Below are positions 1 through 5,122 of a stretch of 56,501 nucleotides of DNA, in pieces. The notes under the pieces were generated by a model. It was given only the letters and a program-made list of their open reading frames with translations. It was not told the origin of the DNA and did no database searches. The position numbers and the translations under genes were made by a program. The stretch is from an uncultured Bacteroidia bacterium (GTDB lineage: Bacteria > Bacteroidota > Bacteroidia > Bacteroidales > Prolixibacteraceae): the NCBI GenBank assembly GCA_903927965.1, contig CAIYPA010000393.1:1-56501 (forward strand). The letters are read 5' to 3'. Positions within the stretch are counted from its first letter, which is position 1; the number at the start of each line of letters is the position of its first letter.

Positions 1-682
1 CAACCCGACTGGTTACGTCTATACAAAAGAAGAACTCGAAAAATTGCGGGAACTGATCATCAAATACGACCTTTATCTGATCTCGGACGAAGTTTACAGC
101 GAATTTGTTTACGACGGCAAAATTCACCATTCGGTACTTGAACTTGATGGGATCAGCCAAAATGTCATCATGATTGATTCGGTATCCAAACGTTTCAGTG
201 CATGTGGAATCAGGATAGGATCACTGGTCTCCAAAAACAAATTGATTATCAAGTCTATAGCGAAATTGGCAATGGCTCGGTTATGCCCTCCCATGTTGGG
301 CCAGGTCGTCGCTGAAGCTGCGGTGGATTCACCACCTGAATACATGGAAGAGGTTTACAAAGAATACCTCAATCGCAGGAATTATTTCATCACTGCTTTA
401 AACGAGATTCCGGGAGTTTATTCTCCAATGCCGATGGGTGCGTTTTACTCGATGGTAAGGTTGCCTATTGATGATAGTGACAAATTCTGTCAATGGATGC
501 TCGAAGAATTTGAGCATAATAATTCCACCGTAATGATAGCACCCGCATCCGGGTTTTATTCTACCAAAGGCATCGGAAAAAATGAAGTCCGTGTTGCTTA
601 TGTGCTTAATATAGATGATCTTAAAGCGGCTGTTGAATGTCTGAAAGTTGCATTGACAGTATATCCGGGAAGAACGTCCTGA
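1..682 (+). CDS. PLP-dependent aminotransferase class I/II, C-terminal part
   Basis: The gene enters from outside the window; the reading frame starts at base 2 with the NPTG motif typical of fold-type I aspartate aminotransferase-like enzymes. The visible part has 'SDEVYSEF' (the Asp that contacts the PLP pyridine nitrogen and a nearby Tyr) and 'DSVSKRFSACGIRIG', where the Lys of SxSK should form the Schiff base with PLP. The cytosolic enzyme would transfer amino groups between an amino acid and a 2-oxo acid; the exact substrate cannot be read from this fragment. A stop at 680-682 closes it. It is followed after 62 bp by a GNAT gene on the same strand, so the two may be co-transcribed. Family assignment is firm, substrate unknown. 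Confidence 0.9.
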   Translation, partial: NPTGYVYTKEELEKLRELIIKYDLYLISDEVYSEFVYDGKIHHSVLELDGISQNVIMIDSVSKRFSACGIRIGSLVSKNKLIIKSIAKLAMARLCPPMLGQVVAEAAVDSPPEYMEEVYKEYLNRRNYFITALNEIPGVYSPMPMGAFYSMVRLPIDDSDKFCQWMLEEFEHNNSTVMIAPASGFYSTKGIGKNEVRVAYVLNIDDLKAAVECLKVALTVYPGRTS

Positions 683-744
683 TATAAATAGAAAATAAAG
701 TTGAAAAACTGGCACAACTATTAAGAGGAACAATTTCTGGATCC

Positions 745-1335
745 ATGGCAAAAGAAAATGTTGAATTGATCGAAAGGAAAGGGACAAAATGTGATAGAGA
801 ATTATTGGACCAAATCAGAATTCACCAAATTAGAACCGCTAATGATCCTCATTTTGCTGATTTCTGGAAAATCTACACCGAAAGTTTTCCGGCAAACGAA
901 AGACGCACATCAGATCAGCAGTTTGAAGTCTTTCAGAAACCTCATTATCAAATAAATACACATGTAACAGACAATCAGGTAGTCGGATTTATTGCCAGCT
1001 GGAATGATCCTGAATTTGTATTTGTCGAGCATTTTGCAATTGCCCCTGAATTTCGTAGTAAAAGATTTGGAAGTACAGTCTTACAGCAATTTATCGAAGA
1101 ATTTAAAATCCCTATTATTCTTGAGATCGAAATGCCAATTGATGAATTGACAAAGCGAAGATTGAAATTTTATGAGTTGGCAGGCTTTATAAGGAATCCC
1201 CACCAGCATTATATGCCGCCTTATCACGAAAGTAACCCACCGCTCGAAATGGAAATCCTTACCTTGCCATCTAGGATCAGTGATGAACTTTACCAAAGGT
1301 TTGCGAAGTTTCAGAAGGAGGTTGTGATGGTGTAA
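745..1335 (+). CDS. GNAT-family N-acetyltransferase
   Basis: A 196-residue protein with the layout of an acetyl-CoA-dependent GNAT fold. It has a mid-protein strand 'VVGFIASW', the core 'VEHFAIAPEFRSKRFG', which matches the family's acetyl-CoA pyrophosphate loop (V..+..R..G.G/S), and a late 'KFYELAGFIRN' segment typical of the C-terminal Y..GF motif. The substrate is not evident. The start used is the ATG at 745; a purine-rich stretch (aagagga) lies about 18 bp upstream, which is far for a ribosome binding site. The last 50 bases have a degenerate second copy near 3343-3393, on the other side of the small-gene patch. Confidence 0.8.
   Translation: MAKENVELIERKGTKCDRELLDQIRIHQIRTANDPHFADFWKIYTESFPANERRTSDQQFEVFQKPHYQINTHVTDNQVVGFIASWNDPEFVFVEHFAIAPEFRSKRFGSTVLQQFIEEFKIPIILEIEMPIDELTKRRLKFYELAGFIRNPHQHYMPPYHESNPPLEMEILTLPSRISDELYQRFAKFQKEVVMV
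1283..1332 (+). repeat. Direct repeat copy A (3' end of GNAT gene)
   Basis: The last coding bases of the GNAT gene align over about 50 bp with 3343-3393 in the same orientation. Shared blocks include 'ctttacca', 'tttgcgaagtt' and 'ggttgt.atgg', roughly four of five positions identical by eye. The two copies flank the retropepsin, antitoxin and small-RNA segment. Confidence 0.65.
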
Positions 1336-1436
1336 TCCAGTTTTAAGTTTACGTTTGCTGTTAATAACATTAGGCTAATCAAATATCCCTTCAAAAAGTA
1401 AGGTGCAAACGTGTAAACATCAAGTTTTTAAGGATA

Positions 1437-1826
1437 TTAGTGGCAATCTATTGTATTTTCTCTGGTGTCAATGCAAAACTTTGTACCTTCAAAGAAGTCA
1501 AGTCCAAGAAGCCCGTCATAGTCTGAAAAAATACCGTGAGATAAAAAGTCATAAACCTGAATTTGAAATTTTTCTTTAATTAATCCAAGCGATACAAAAC
1601 GTTCAATCTCAAAAACTTCGGTTTCAATGATTCCGTTGGCAGTTTCAATTTCAACAGTTCCAATGTTGTCTTTTAAGTCATGTCCCAACAAATACAAGGC
1701 ATTACTGTCAATAGTAGTATTTGTTGCCCCAGTGTCTAAGATCATATTCAACTCGTACTTGTTATCAATTTCAACGTGGACAAGTATTAGACCGCTTTCA
1801 GGCTCACGTTTAAACTTATAGCTCAT
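1437..1826 (-). CDS. Retropepsin-like aspartyl protease (clan AA)
   Basis: A 129-residue single-domain protein. 'MILDTGATNTTID' carries the catalytic D-T-G-A of retroviral-type proteases, and 'DGLLGLDFF' near the C-terminus is the conserved hydrophobic-hydrophobic-Gly element of the fold. Like other single-lobed retropepsins it should act as a homodimer, one Asp per chain. There is no signal peptide, so it is probably cytosolic. Its start overlaps the stop of the upstream 85-residue gene by 4 bp (1823-1826), which indicates translational coupling. The substrate is unknown; cleavage of the partner is possible but is inference. Confidence 0.8.
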   Translation of the reverse strand: MSYKFKREPESGLILVHVEIDNKYELNMILDTGATNTTIDSNALYLLGHDLKDNIGTVEIETANGIIETEVFEIERFVSLGLIKEKFQIQVYDFLSHGIFSDYDGLLGLDFFEGTKFCIDTRENTIDCH

Positions 1827-2080
1827 TTGGAAATACGGTTAAAAATGCCTGTAATTTTTCGGGTGGGTGTGAAAGTCCCGGTATAAATCAGTGTTATTTT
1901 GTCGAAATTCGAGGTTTTGTCCCTGCCGATGTAACAAACTTCTTTTTTGTCCTTACTGTGAAACAAAGGGATACCAGAAAGAACGTCAATTTTGTTGTCG
2001 TCCATAATTGGATTTCCAAGCAAGACCCATTCATTTGGGAAAAGGGCCTTAATCTCAGCAATGTTTATTAATTGTCCCAT
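1823..2080 (-). CDS. Small conserved-looking protein paired with retropepsin
   Basis: An 85-residue soluble protein with no signal peptide or membrane segment and no motif I recognise. It begins 'MGQLINIAEIKALFPNEW' and contains 'GNPIMDDNKIDVLSGIPLFH', followed by a beta-rich, Lys-rich second half. It is the first gene of a two-gene unit, overlapping the retropepsin gene by 4 bp. A TAAATTTG -7 element lies 21 bp upstream of its ATG. Gene reality rests on the overlap, the promoter match and good coding character. Function unknown; it could be a substrate, an inhibitor or a scaffold of the protease. Confidence 0.6.
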   Translation of the reverse strand: MGQLINIAEIKALFPNEWVLLGNPIMDDNKIDVLSGIPLFHSKDKKEVCYIGRDKTSNFDKITLIYTGTFTPTRKITGIFNRISK

Positions 2081-2100
2081 TTTTATATTTATTTACGGTA

Positions 2101-2108
2101 CAAATTTA
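2101..2108 (-). promoter_or_regulatory. Bacteroidota -7 promoter element for the retropepsin pair
   Basis: Read on the minus strand the bases are TAAATTTG, a full match to TAnnTTTG, placed so that transcription would start 10-15 bases before the ATG at 2080. No clear -33 TTTG was seen at 19-21 bp. Confidence 0.5.
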
Positions 2109-2152
2109 CAATTATTATTGTTAATTGTCATTTCGCAAGGCGATAGAAGCAT

Positions 2153-2365
2153 TTAGAAGGTTATTCCAAAGGAGTAAGAAGTTATAAAATCGATTCCCAA
2201 GCAGGGTGTTTTAAGTTCAAATGACTTACTCGAAATTCTGTTGATCCCACCTATGCTATCAAAATCATTATCGAAGGAAATAATGTTTTTTATCTTGAAA
2301 TTTAAATCTACCAAAATATAAGTCATTGAAAAGTTCCTCTGTCTCTTTAATGGCATCGCCTCCAA
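2153..2365 (-). pseudogene. Remnant of a PIN-domain toxin (C-terminal end only)
   Basis: This frame encodes a stretch ending a PIN (PilT N-terminal) ribonuclease: 'KNIISFDNDFDSIGGINRI' matches the usual C-terminal strand and the D-x-D-F-D metal region of VapC-like toxins. The N-terminal two-thirds, including the first catalytic Asp, are missing. The remnant overlaps in another frame the tail of the upstream antitoxin gene (2268-2555), as expected if a deletion joined the antitoxin 3' end to the toxin 3' end. The ATG assigned at 2365 is only the first available one. The product would be inactive. Confidence 0.55.
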
Positions 2366-2555
2366 TACCGAAAAGGTTCATTTTCTTGACAAAATCGTTA
2401 ATGGGTAAGCCCATTGGGTTCATAATTTGTTTGTTTTTGCGAATAGGAATCATTACCAACACATCCGAATTCAAAATCACATCTTTATCCAGTACTTCAA
2501 GTAAACGCACAGTAGCTTTGTTGTAAAACCCGTTAACTGTAATATATTGGCTCAT
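2268..2555 (-). CDS. Probable antitoxin, C-terminus altered by deletion
   Basis: A 95-residue protein beginning 'MSQYITVNGFYNKATVRLLE' with 'GLPINDFVKKMNLFGIGG' in the middle. Its size and position directly before a PIN-toxin remnant on the same strand suggest a type II antitoxin. The last 20 or so residues, rich in Lys/Phe, appear to be out-of-frame translation of former toxin sequence, because the same DNA in another frame reads as PIN C-terminus. A -7 element TATCTTTG (minus strand, 2585-2578) lies 23 bp upstream of the ATG. Antitoxin function is inferred from context; the family is not one I can name. Confidence 0.5.
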   Translation of the reverse strand: MSQYITVNGFYNKATVRLLEVLDKDVILNSDVLVMIPIRKNKQIMNPMGLPINDFVKKMNLFGIGGDAIKETEELFNDLYFGRFKFQDKKHYFLR

Positions 2556-2612
2556 AATGCAATGTAATTGTTCAATTCAAAGATACAATAATTGATTAAA
2601 GAAATCAAGAAT

Positions 2613-2684
2613 TTAATAAAAATCAAGAATTTCGAAAAGATCAAGTTTCGCTCGGGGCGACCAAATTACTTTTCTTTTAACCAT
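2613..2684 (-). pseudogene. Truncated ParE/RelE toxin (first 23 codons)
   Basis: An ATG at 2684 lies inside the 3' end of the antitoxin gene (2666-2902) and opens a 23-codon frame containing 'VIWSPRAKLDLFEILDFY'. That is a clear match to the N-terminus of ParE/RelE-type plasmid-stabilisation toxins (typically '..V.WSP.A..DL.EI.DYI'). A TAA at 2613-2615 ends it, and no continuation is visible in other frames before the next gene. The toxin (normally about 95-100 residues) has therefore lost most of its body, leaving an antitoxin without partner. The overlap with the antitoxin is the usual antitoxin-toxin junction. Confidence 0.65.
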
Positions 2685-2902
2685 TGGTCAATCTCCATTT
2701 CAACCTGTTCATTGGTAAAGCTTTCTCCATTAGCAATTTGGTTTCGTCCTTCCAAAATCTTAATGCGCTGTTCTGCAGTTGTTTGATAGATCAATGAATC
2801 AGACCTGGATTCAATTAGCGTGTTAATTGCTGTAAGAAAAGATTTATCGTCAATCCCAGCAATTCTGTGTATTAGGATATTTTTCAATTCAATGGTTGTC
2901 AT
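2666..2902 (-). CDS. Antitoxin of a ParE/RelE-type module (orphan)
   Basis: A 78-residue acidic protein. It starts 'MTTIELKNILIHRIAGIDD' and ends '..FTNEQVEMEIDQWLKEK', the C-terminal pattern (G...T.EEV..E...W..) of small addiction-module antitoxins found before ParE/RelE toxins in Bacteroidota. The toxin gene should begin inside its 3' end and does so at 2684, but is cut after 23 codons. It has a candidate promoter of its own at 2920-2953, downstream of the terminator of the small RNA. Likely role: former DNA-binding/neutralising antitoxin, now without toxin. Confidence 0.7.
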   Translation of the reverse strand: MTTIELKNILIHRIAGIDDKSFLTAINTLIESRSDSLIYQTTAEQRIKILEGRNQIANGESFTNEQVEMEIDQWLKEK

Positions 2903-2919
2903 GACTAATTCATTTGAAG

Positions 2920-2953
2920 CAAAAATACAAAATTTGAGAGTAGATTCTACAAA
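2920..2953 (-). promoter_or_regulatory. Candidate promoter of the orphan antitoxin
   Basis: Minus strand: TTTG (2953-2950), 22 bp, TATTTTTG (2927-2920). The -7 element is a full TAnnTTTG match; the spacer is slightly longer than the usual 19-21. The ATG is 18 bp downstream, and the element sits between the small-RNA terminator and the gene. Confidence 0.45.
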
Positions 2954-2964
2954 TTATTAAAATG

Positions 2965-3070
2965 AAAAAAGGGCTTTCGCCCTTTCTTGCACTACAGGAG
3001 GCCTGTAATGCCCAAGGAGTTTCCTCCAGGATAACTGCGTTTGGGAGGTCTTACAACCTAAACCGCACAC
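2965..3070 (-). ncRNA. Candidate structured small RNA (about 105 nt) with intrinsic terminator
   Basis: Minus strand. A promoter (3106-3075) predicts a start near 3068. The transcript would contain a stem CCCAA/TTGGG (3045-3041 with 3015-3011) enclosing a GGAG-GAAA-CTCC tetraloop hairpin (3027-3016), then a 10-bp hairpin GCATTACAGG/CCTGTAGTGC (3011-3002 with 2998-2989, 3-nt loop). It ends in AAAGGGC-GAAA-GCCCTTT followed by TTTTT (2985-2965), an intrinsic terminator. TGTAA (3055-3051) can alternatively pair with TTACA (3008-3004), giving a competing rod-like fold. No open reading frame fits. It does not look like tRNA, 4.5S, RNase P or tmRNA. A 6S-Flavo-type RNA is possible but not shown; the family is unassigned. 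Confidence 0.6.
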
Positions 3071-3074
3071 ATCG

Positions 3075-3106
3075 CAAAGATAAAACAGATTAATTCAAAA
3101 AGCAAA
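3075..3106 (-). promoter_or_regulatory. Bacteroidota promoter of the small RNA
   Basis: Minus strand: TTTG (3106-3103), 20-bp spacer, TATCTTTG (3082-3075). Both elements and the spacing agree with the Bacteroidota primary sigma consensus TTTG-N19-21-TAnnTTTG. No protein gene begins within 170 bp downstream. Confidence 0.65.
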
Positions 3107-3150
3107 TATTATTTATGCATCTTCGGTATGCATGGATCTATTTACATAAT

Positions 3151-3219
3151 TTTTGCGGTTGTGGCAGCACCTTGCCCGCCTTTGTTTTATTTGGTGATAG
3201 GAATTCTTGCAAACGAAAG
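3151..3219. repeat. 70-bp repeat copy 1 ('ttttgcggtt...ttgcaaacgaaaga')
   Basis: About 70 bp that align with 4245-4316 in the same orientation. Both run ttttgcggtt, a variable block, gcacctt, cc, ttggtgat, gaa, ttgcaaacga. Short open frames of 60-65 codons cross it on the plus strand but show no protein-like pattern. Confidence 0.6.
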
Positions 3220-3342
3220 AATTATAACATCTTCACCTCAATCAAAGAGCATAACAAAAATGACTTTCCAGATTTTTGGAACGATGCCCCATTATTCCAA
3301 GGGAGTTTATAAGGTATAATTGAAAATGCAATATACAATAAG

Positions 3343-3393
3343 CGATAGCTTTACCAGAGATTTGCGAAGTTCCTGAAAAAGGTTGTTATGGGC
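3343..3393 (+). repeat. Direct repeat copy B (degenerate GNAT 3' end)
   Basis: This non-coding stretch resembles the last 50 bp of the GNAT gene at 1283-1332 (shared 'ctttacca', 'tttgcgaagtt', 'aggttgt.atgg'). It is too diverged to code. It marks the right side of the first half of the small-gene patch. Confidence 0.65.
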
Positions 3394-3464
3394 TTTTATA
3401 CTAAACGGTTTTAACAAAGAATAATTATTTCCCAAATTAGCATTTGATCTTTTGTGGCATAATA

Positions 3465-3913
3465 TCAACTTTCCCGTTTTAGGCTTCTCATCTCAAATAA
3501 CTCTTCTGTGGTTATTACTTTTTTAAAACCTTTCAAAATCAATCCATTCCTGAGGACCTTGTCTCCAGACCAGATTTTTGTTTTGAAAAACATGGAAAAA
3601 GCAACGTAGGGCGTATCCTTGGGGTCAATGTCTAAAACCAATTGTTCTGCTCTTATCCAATACACTTCAGGAACATGGACTCCTGACAAAAATAAAATAG
3701 GTTTTGTTATTTTGTTTTCGATATCCTGAACCTCAGATATTGTCATTTTTGAAAGCAGGGAAATCTTCTTGAGTATTTCTTGGTTTCGGTCAATAAATAA
3801 TCAGGAGCAATAAAATCGAAAAATCCTTTTGAATTCAACAGTAAATCTGCAATCTTACTGTTTGTGTTGAGGATTGCGCTAAAAACGATATTCGCATCTA
3901 CAATAATTTTCAT
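3465..3913 (-). pseudogene. PIN-domain toxin gene with one-base frameshift
   Basis: The ATG at 3913 overlaps the antitoxin stop by 4 bp. The first frame reads 'MKIIVDANIVFSAILNTNSK', a classical PIN N-terminus with the first catalytic Asp in 'VDAN'. It runs to a stop near 3746. The second half, in the -1 frame, reads 'DPKDTPYVAFSMFFKTKIWSGDKVL', the PIN C-terminal metal-binding region (D-x-x-D, then W-[ST]-G-D). The switch lies around 3770-3776 (residues before it 'LTETKKY', after it 'KKISLLSK'). The span of 449 bp is one base short of 150 codons, so one base has been lost or missed in sequencing. An intact product would be a roughly 149-residue VapC-like endoribonuclease. Confidence 0.75.
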
Positions 3914-4113
3914 TTAATGAACCTATCTCGGTTTTTGGACCACCAATTATCATTTAGTTCATCAGCAAGCTTATCCGCATCGGCTTGGGTGGCTTTACTT
4001 TTTGATGTTATTTCAAGATATTCAAGATAGTCCATAATACCCTGAAATCCAAAGGTATCAACATCTTTAGAAATTTTTATTACGATTTGGTCACTTGTTC
4101 TTTCAATGATCAT
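3910..4113 (-). CDS. Antitoxin of the PIN module
   Basis: A 67-residue protein, 'MIIERTSDQIVIKISKDVDT...', with a beta-strand-rich start and a charged helical C-terminus ending 'WWSKNRDRFIK'. It lies directly upstream of the PIN toxin gene with an ATGA overlap, and has a strong promoter match (4162-4131). These features support a type II antitoxin that binds the PIN toxin and its own promoter. The antitoxin family is not certain. Its frame is intact although the toxin frame is broken. Confidence 0.7.
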   Translation of the reverse strand: MIIERTSDQIVIKISKDVDTFGFQGIMDYLEYLEITSKSKATQADADKLADELNDNWWSKNRDRFIK

Positions 4114-4130
4114 AACTTCAATTTTTTATT

Positions 4131-4162
4131 CAAAATTACTTAATTCCGACATGAAATACAAA
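4131..4162 (-). promoter_or_regulatory. Promoter of the PIN toxin-antitoxin module
   Basis: Minus strand: TTTG (4162-4159), 20 bp, TAATTTTG (4138-4131), an exact match in both boxes and spacing to the Bacteroidota consensus. The antitoxin ATG is 18 bp further on. Confidence 0.6.
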
Positions 4163-4183
4163 CCGTTTGGATAACTGTGTAAA

Positions 4184-4216
4184 AGTAAAGCCTTCAATTG
4201 GAGTGAAGGCTTTACT
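4184..4216 (-). terminator. Hairpin terminator after the DUF4160-DUF2442 pair
   Basis: A 13-bp perfect stem AGTAAAGCCTTCA / TGAAGGCTTTACT with a 7-nt loop, followed on the minus strand by TTTTA. A near-identical hairpin stands at 4961-4993, about the same distance behind another minus-strand gene. Confidence 0.6.
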
Positions 4217-4244
4217 AAATAATTTGGCACAACCTCAATTCTGT

Positions 4245-4316
4245 TTTTGCGGTTTTGTTTGCACCTTTACCGTTTTTGTTAGTTGGTGATGGAAATTGTT
4301 GCAAACGACTGAAAGA
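4245..4316. repeat. 70-bp repeat copy 2 with imperfect palindrome
   Basis: Second copy of the repeat at 3151-3219. This copy forms an imperfect hairpin: GTTTGCA (4257-4263) pairs perfectly with TGCAAAC (4300-4306), and inside it CC..ACC pairs with GGT..GG. The overall look resembles a recombination-site or small-element palindrome, but the integron attC core consensus is not present. Confidence 0.55.
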
Positions 4317-4340
4317 TAAAGGCTACCGAGTGGTAATCTT

Positions 4341-4583
4341 TCAAATTATCCCCTCGTGCAAATCCCAGATTGGGAAGCACATTTCGTAATCGTTCCAGAT
4401 TATATCGCCATGCTCAATCGAATATCCTTTAAACATTTGCTTATCAAGAAATTTTCTGGTCATTGGATTTTTTGCGTTATTTAAAAAACCTGAAAAATCT
4501 ATCAAACGCTCAACTCCATCGGAGAAAAGAAAATTGATTTTGTATTCTCCTACTATCTCAGCTTTATCTATTGAAATAACCAT
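4341..4583 (-). CDS. DUF2442 domain protein
   Basis: An 80-residue protein of the DUF2442 type. It has the strand pair 'VGEYKINFLFSDGVERLIDF', the central 'FKGYSIEHGDIIWNDYEMCF' (usual 'f....i..g.i.Wp...D') and a short tail. It lies 4 bp downstream of a DUF4160 gene on the same strand. DUF4160 and DUF2442 genes are commonly found paired and have been suggested to form a toxin-antitoxin-like module; that role is inference here. This is the only module in the patch in which both frames are intact. Confidence 0.75.
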   Translation of the reverse strand: MVISIDKAEIVGEYKINFLFSDGVERLIDFSGFLNNAKNPMTRKFLDKQMFKGYSIEHGDIIWNDYEMCFPIWDLHEGII

Positions 4584-4587
4584 AACC

Positions 4588-4890
4588 TTAAATTTTTCTT
4601 GTTATTTTTTCAGACGAGAACTCGATATTGTATATAAAGAAATCGATCCACTTTCTGACTATATCGTCACGATAAAGCTCAACAATCCTTTTGAATTTCT
4701 TTAAATTTTGGGCATCCAAAGGTGCTTTACCGGGAACGTCCTTGATTATTATCTCCTTAAACTTTCCATTTTCAAAGATAATTTCAGCTTTACTTTCCTT
4801 GTCCTGATATTTTCCATGAACATGAGTCGGGTCATGCTCATGGGAATAAAACAGAAAAATCAATCCGAAATATTCATATAATTTTGGCAT
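4588..4890 (-). CDS. DUF4160 domain protein
   Basis: A 100-residue protein with the DUF4160 signature: an N-terminal 'MPKLYEYFGLIFLFYSHEHDPTHVH' region containing the conserved 'H.PpHVH' His cluster, then 'AEIIFENGKFKE' strands and a helical end. It is the first gene of a two-gene unit with DUF2442, 4 bp apart. The minus-strand -7 box TATCTTTG (4914-4907) lies 17 bp upstream of the ATG. The molecular activity of the family is unknown; pairing with DUF2442 suggests a toxin-antitoxin-like unit. Confidence 0.8.
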   Translation of the reverse strand: MPKLYEYFGLIFLFYSHEHDPTHVHGKYQDKESKAEIIFENGKFKEIIIKDVPGKAPLDAQNLKKFKRIVELYRDDIVRKWIDFFIYNIEFSSEKITRKI

Positions 4891-4960
4891 AATCTTAACT
4901 TTATGGCAAAGATAAGAAATCCAAATGACTTATTTCGCCAAATTGAATTGAAATGTAAAA

Positions 4961-4993
4961 AGTAAAGCCATCACTTGGAGTGAAGGCTTTACT
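4961..4993 (-). terminator. Hairpin terminator after the FISUMP gene
   Basis: Stem AGTAAAGCCATCA / TGAAGGCTTTACT (one A-A mismatch) with loop CTTGGAG. On the minus strand it is followed by TTTTTACA. It is nearly identical to the hairpin at 4184-4216, differing at a few positions around the loop. Confidence 0.6.
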
Positions 4994-5122
4994 AAAATCG
5001 CAATTATCAATGATTCTGATATTTATCATATTGCTTACTTCAAAGTAAACTGTTGCAGCCTACCATCTTGAAAACAGCATACACCGAACGTAAAGAAACA
5101 CGTTCCGTATTTCTAAGCACAC

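Noticed and set aside
2965-3070. Small RNA as SRP 4.5S or RNase P RNA
   Set aside because: The conserved SRP apical motif and the RNase P conserved cores are missing; length and fold do not match.
3115-3319. Two overlapping plus-strand open frames of 63-65 codons
   Set aside because: They cross a repeated palindromic sequence, have Cys/Pro-rich odd compositions, oppose all neighbouring genes, and show no motif or start signal.
3465-3913. Programmed -1 frameshift in the PIN gene
   Set aside because: No slippery heptamer of the X XXY YYZ type occurs at the switch, and no downstream stimulatory structure was seen; mutation or sequencing error is simpler.
3151-4316. Integron attC sites bordering small-gene cassettes
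   Set aside because: The palindromes look similar in size, but neither RYYYAAC nor GTTRRRY cores are present in the right places and no integrase is in view.
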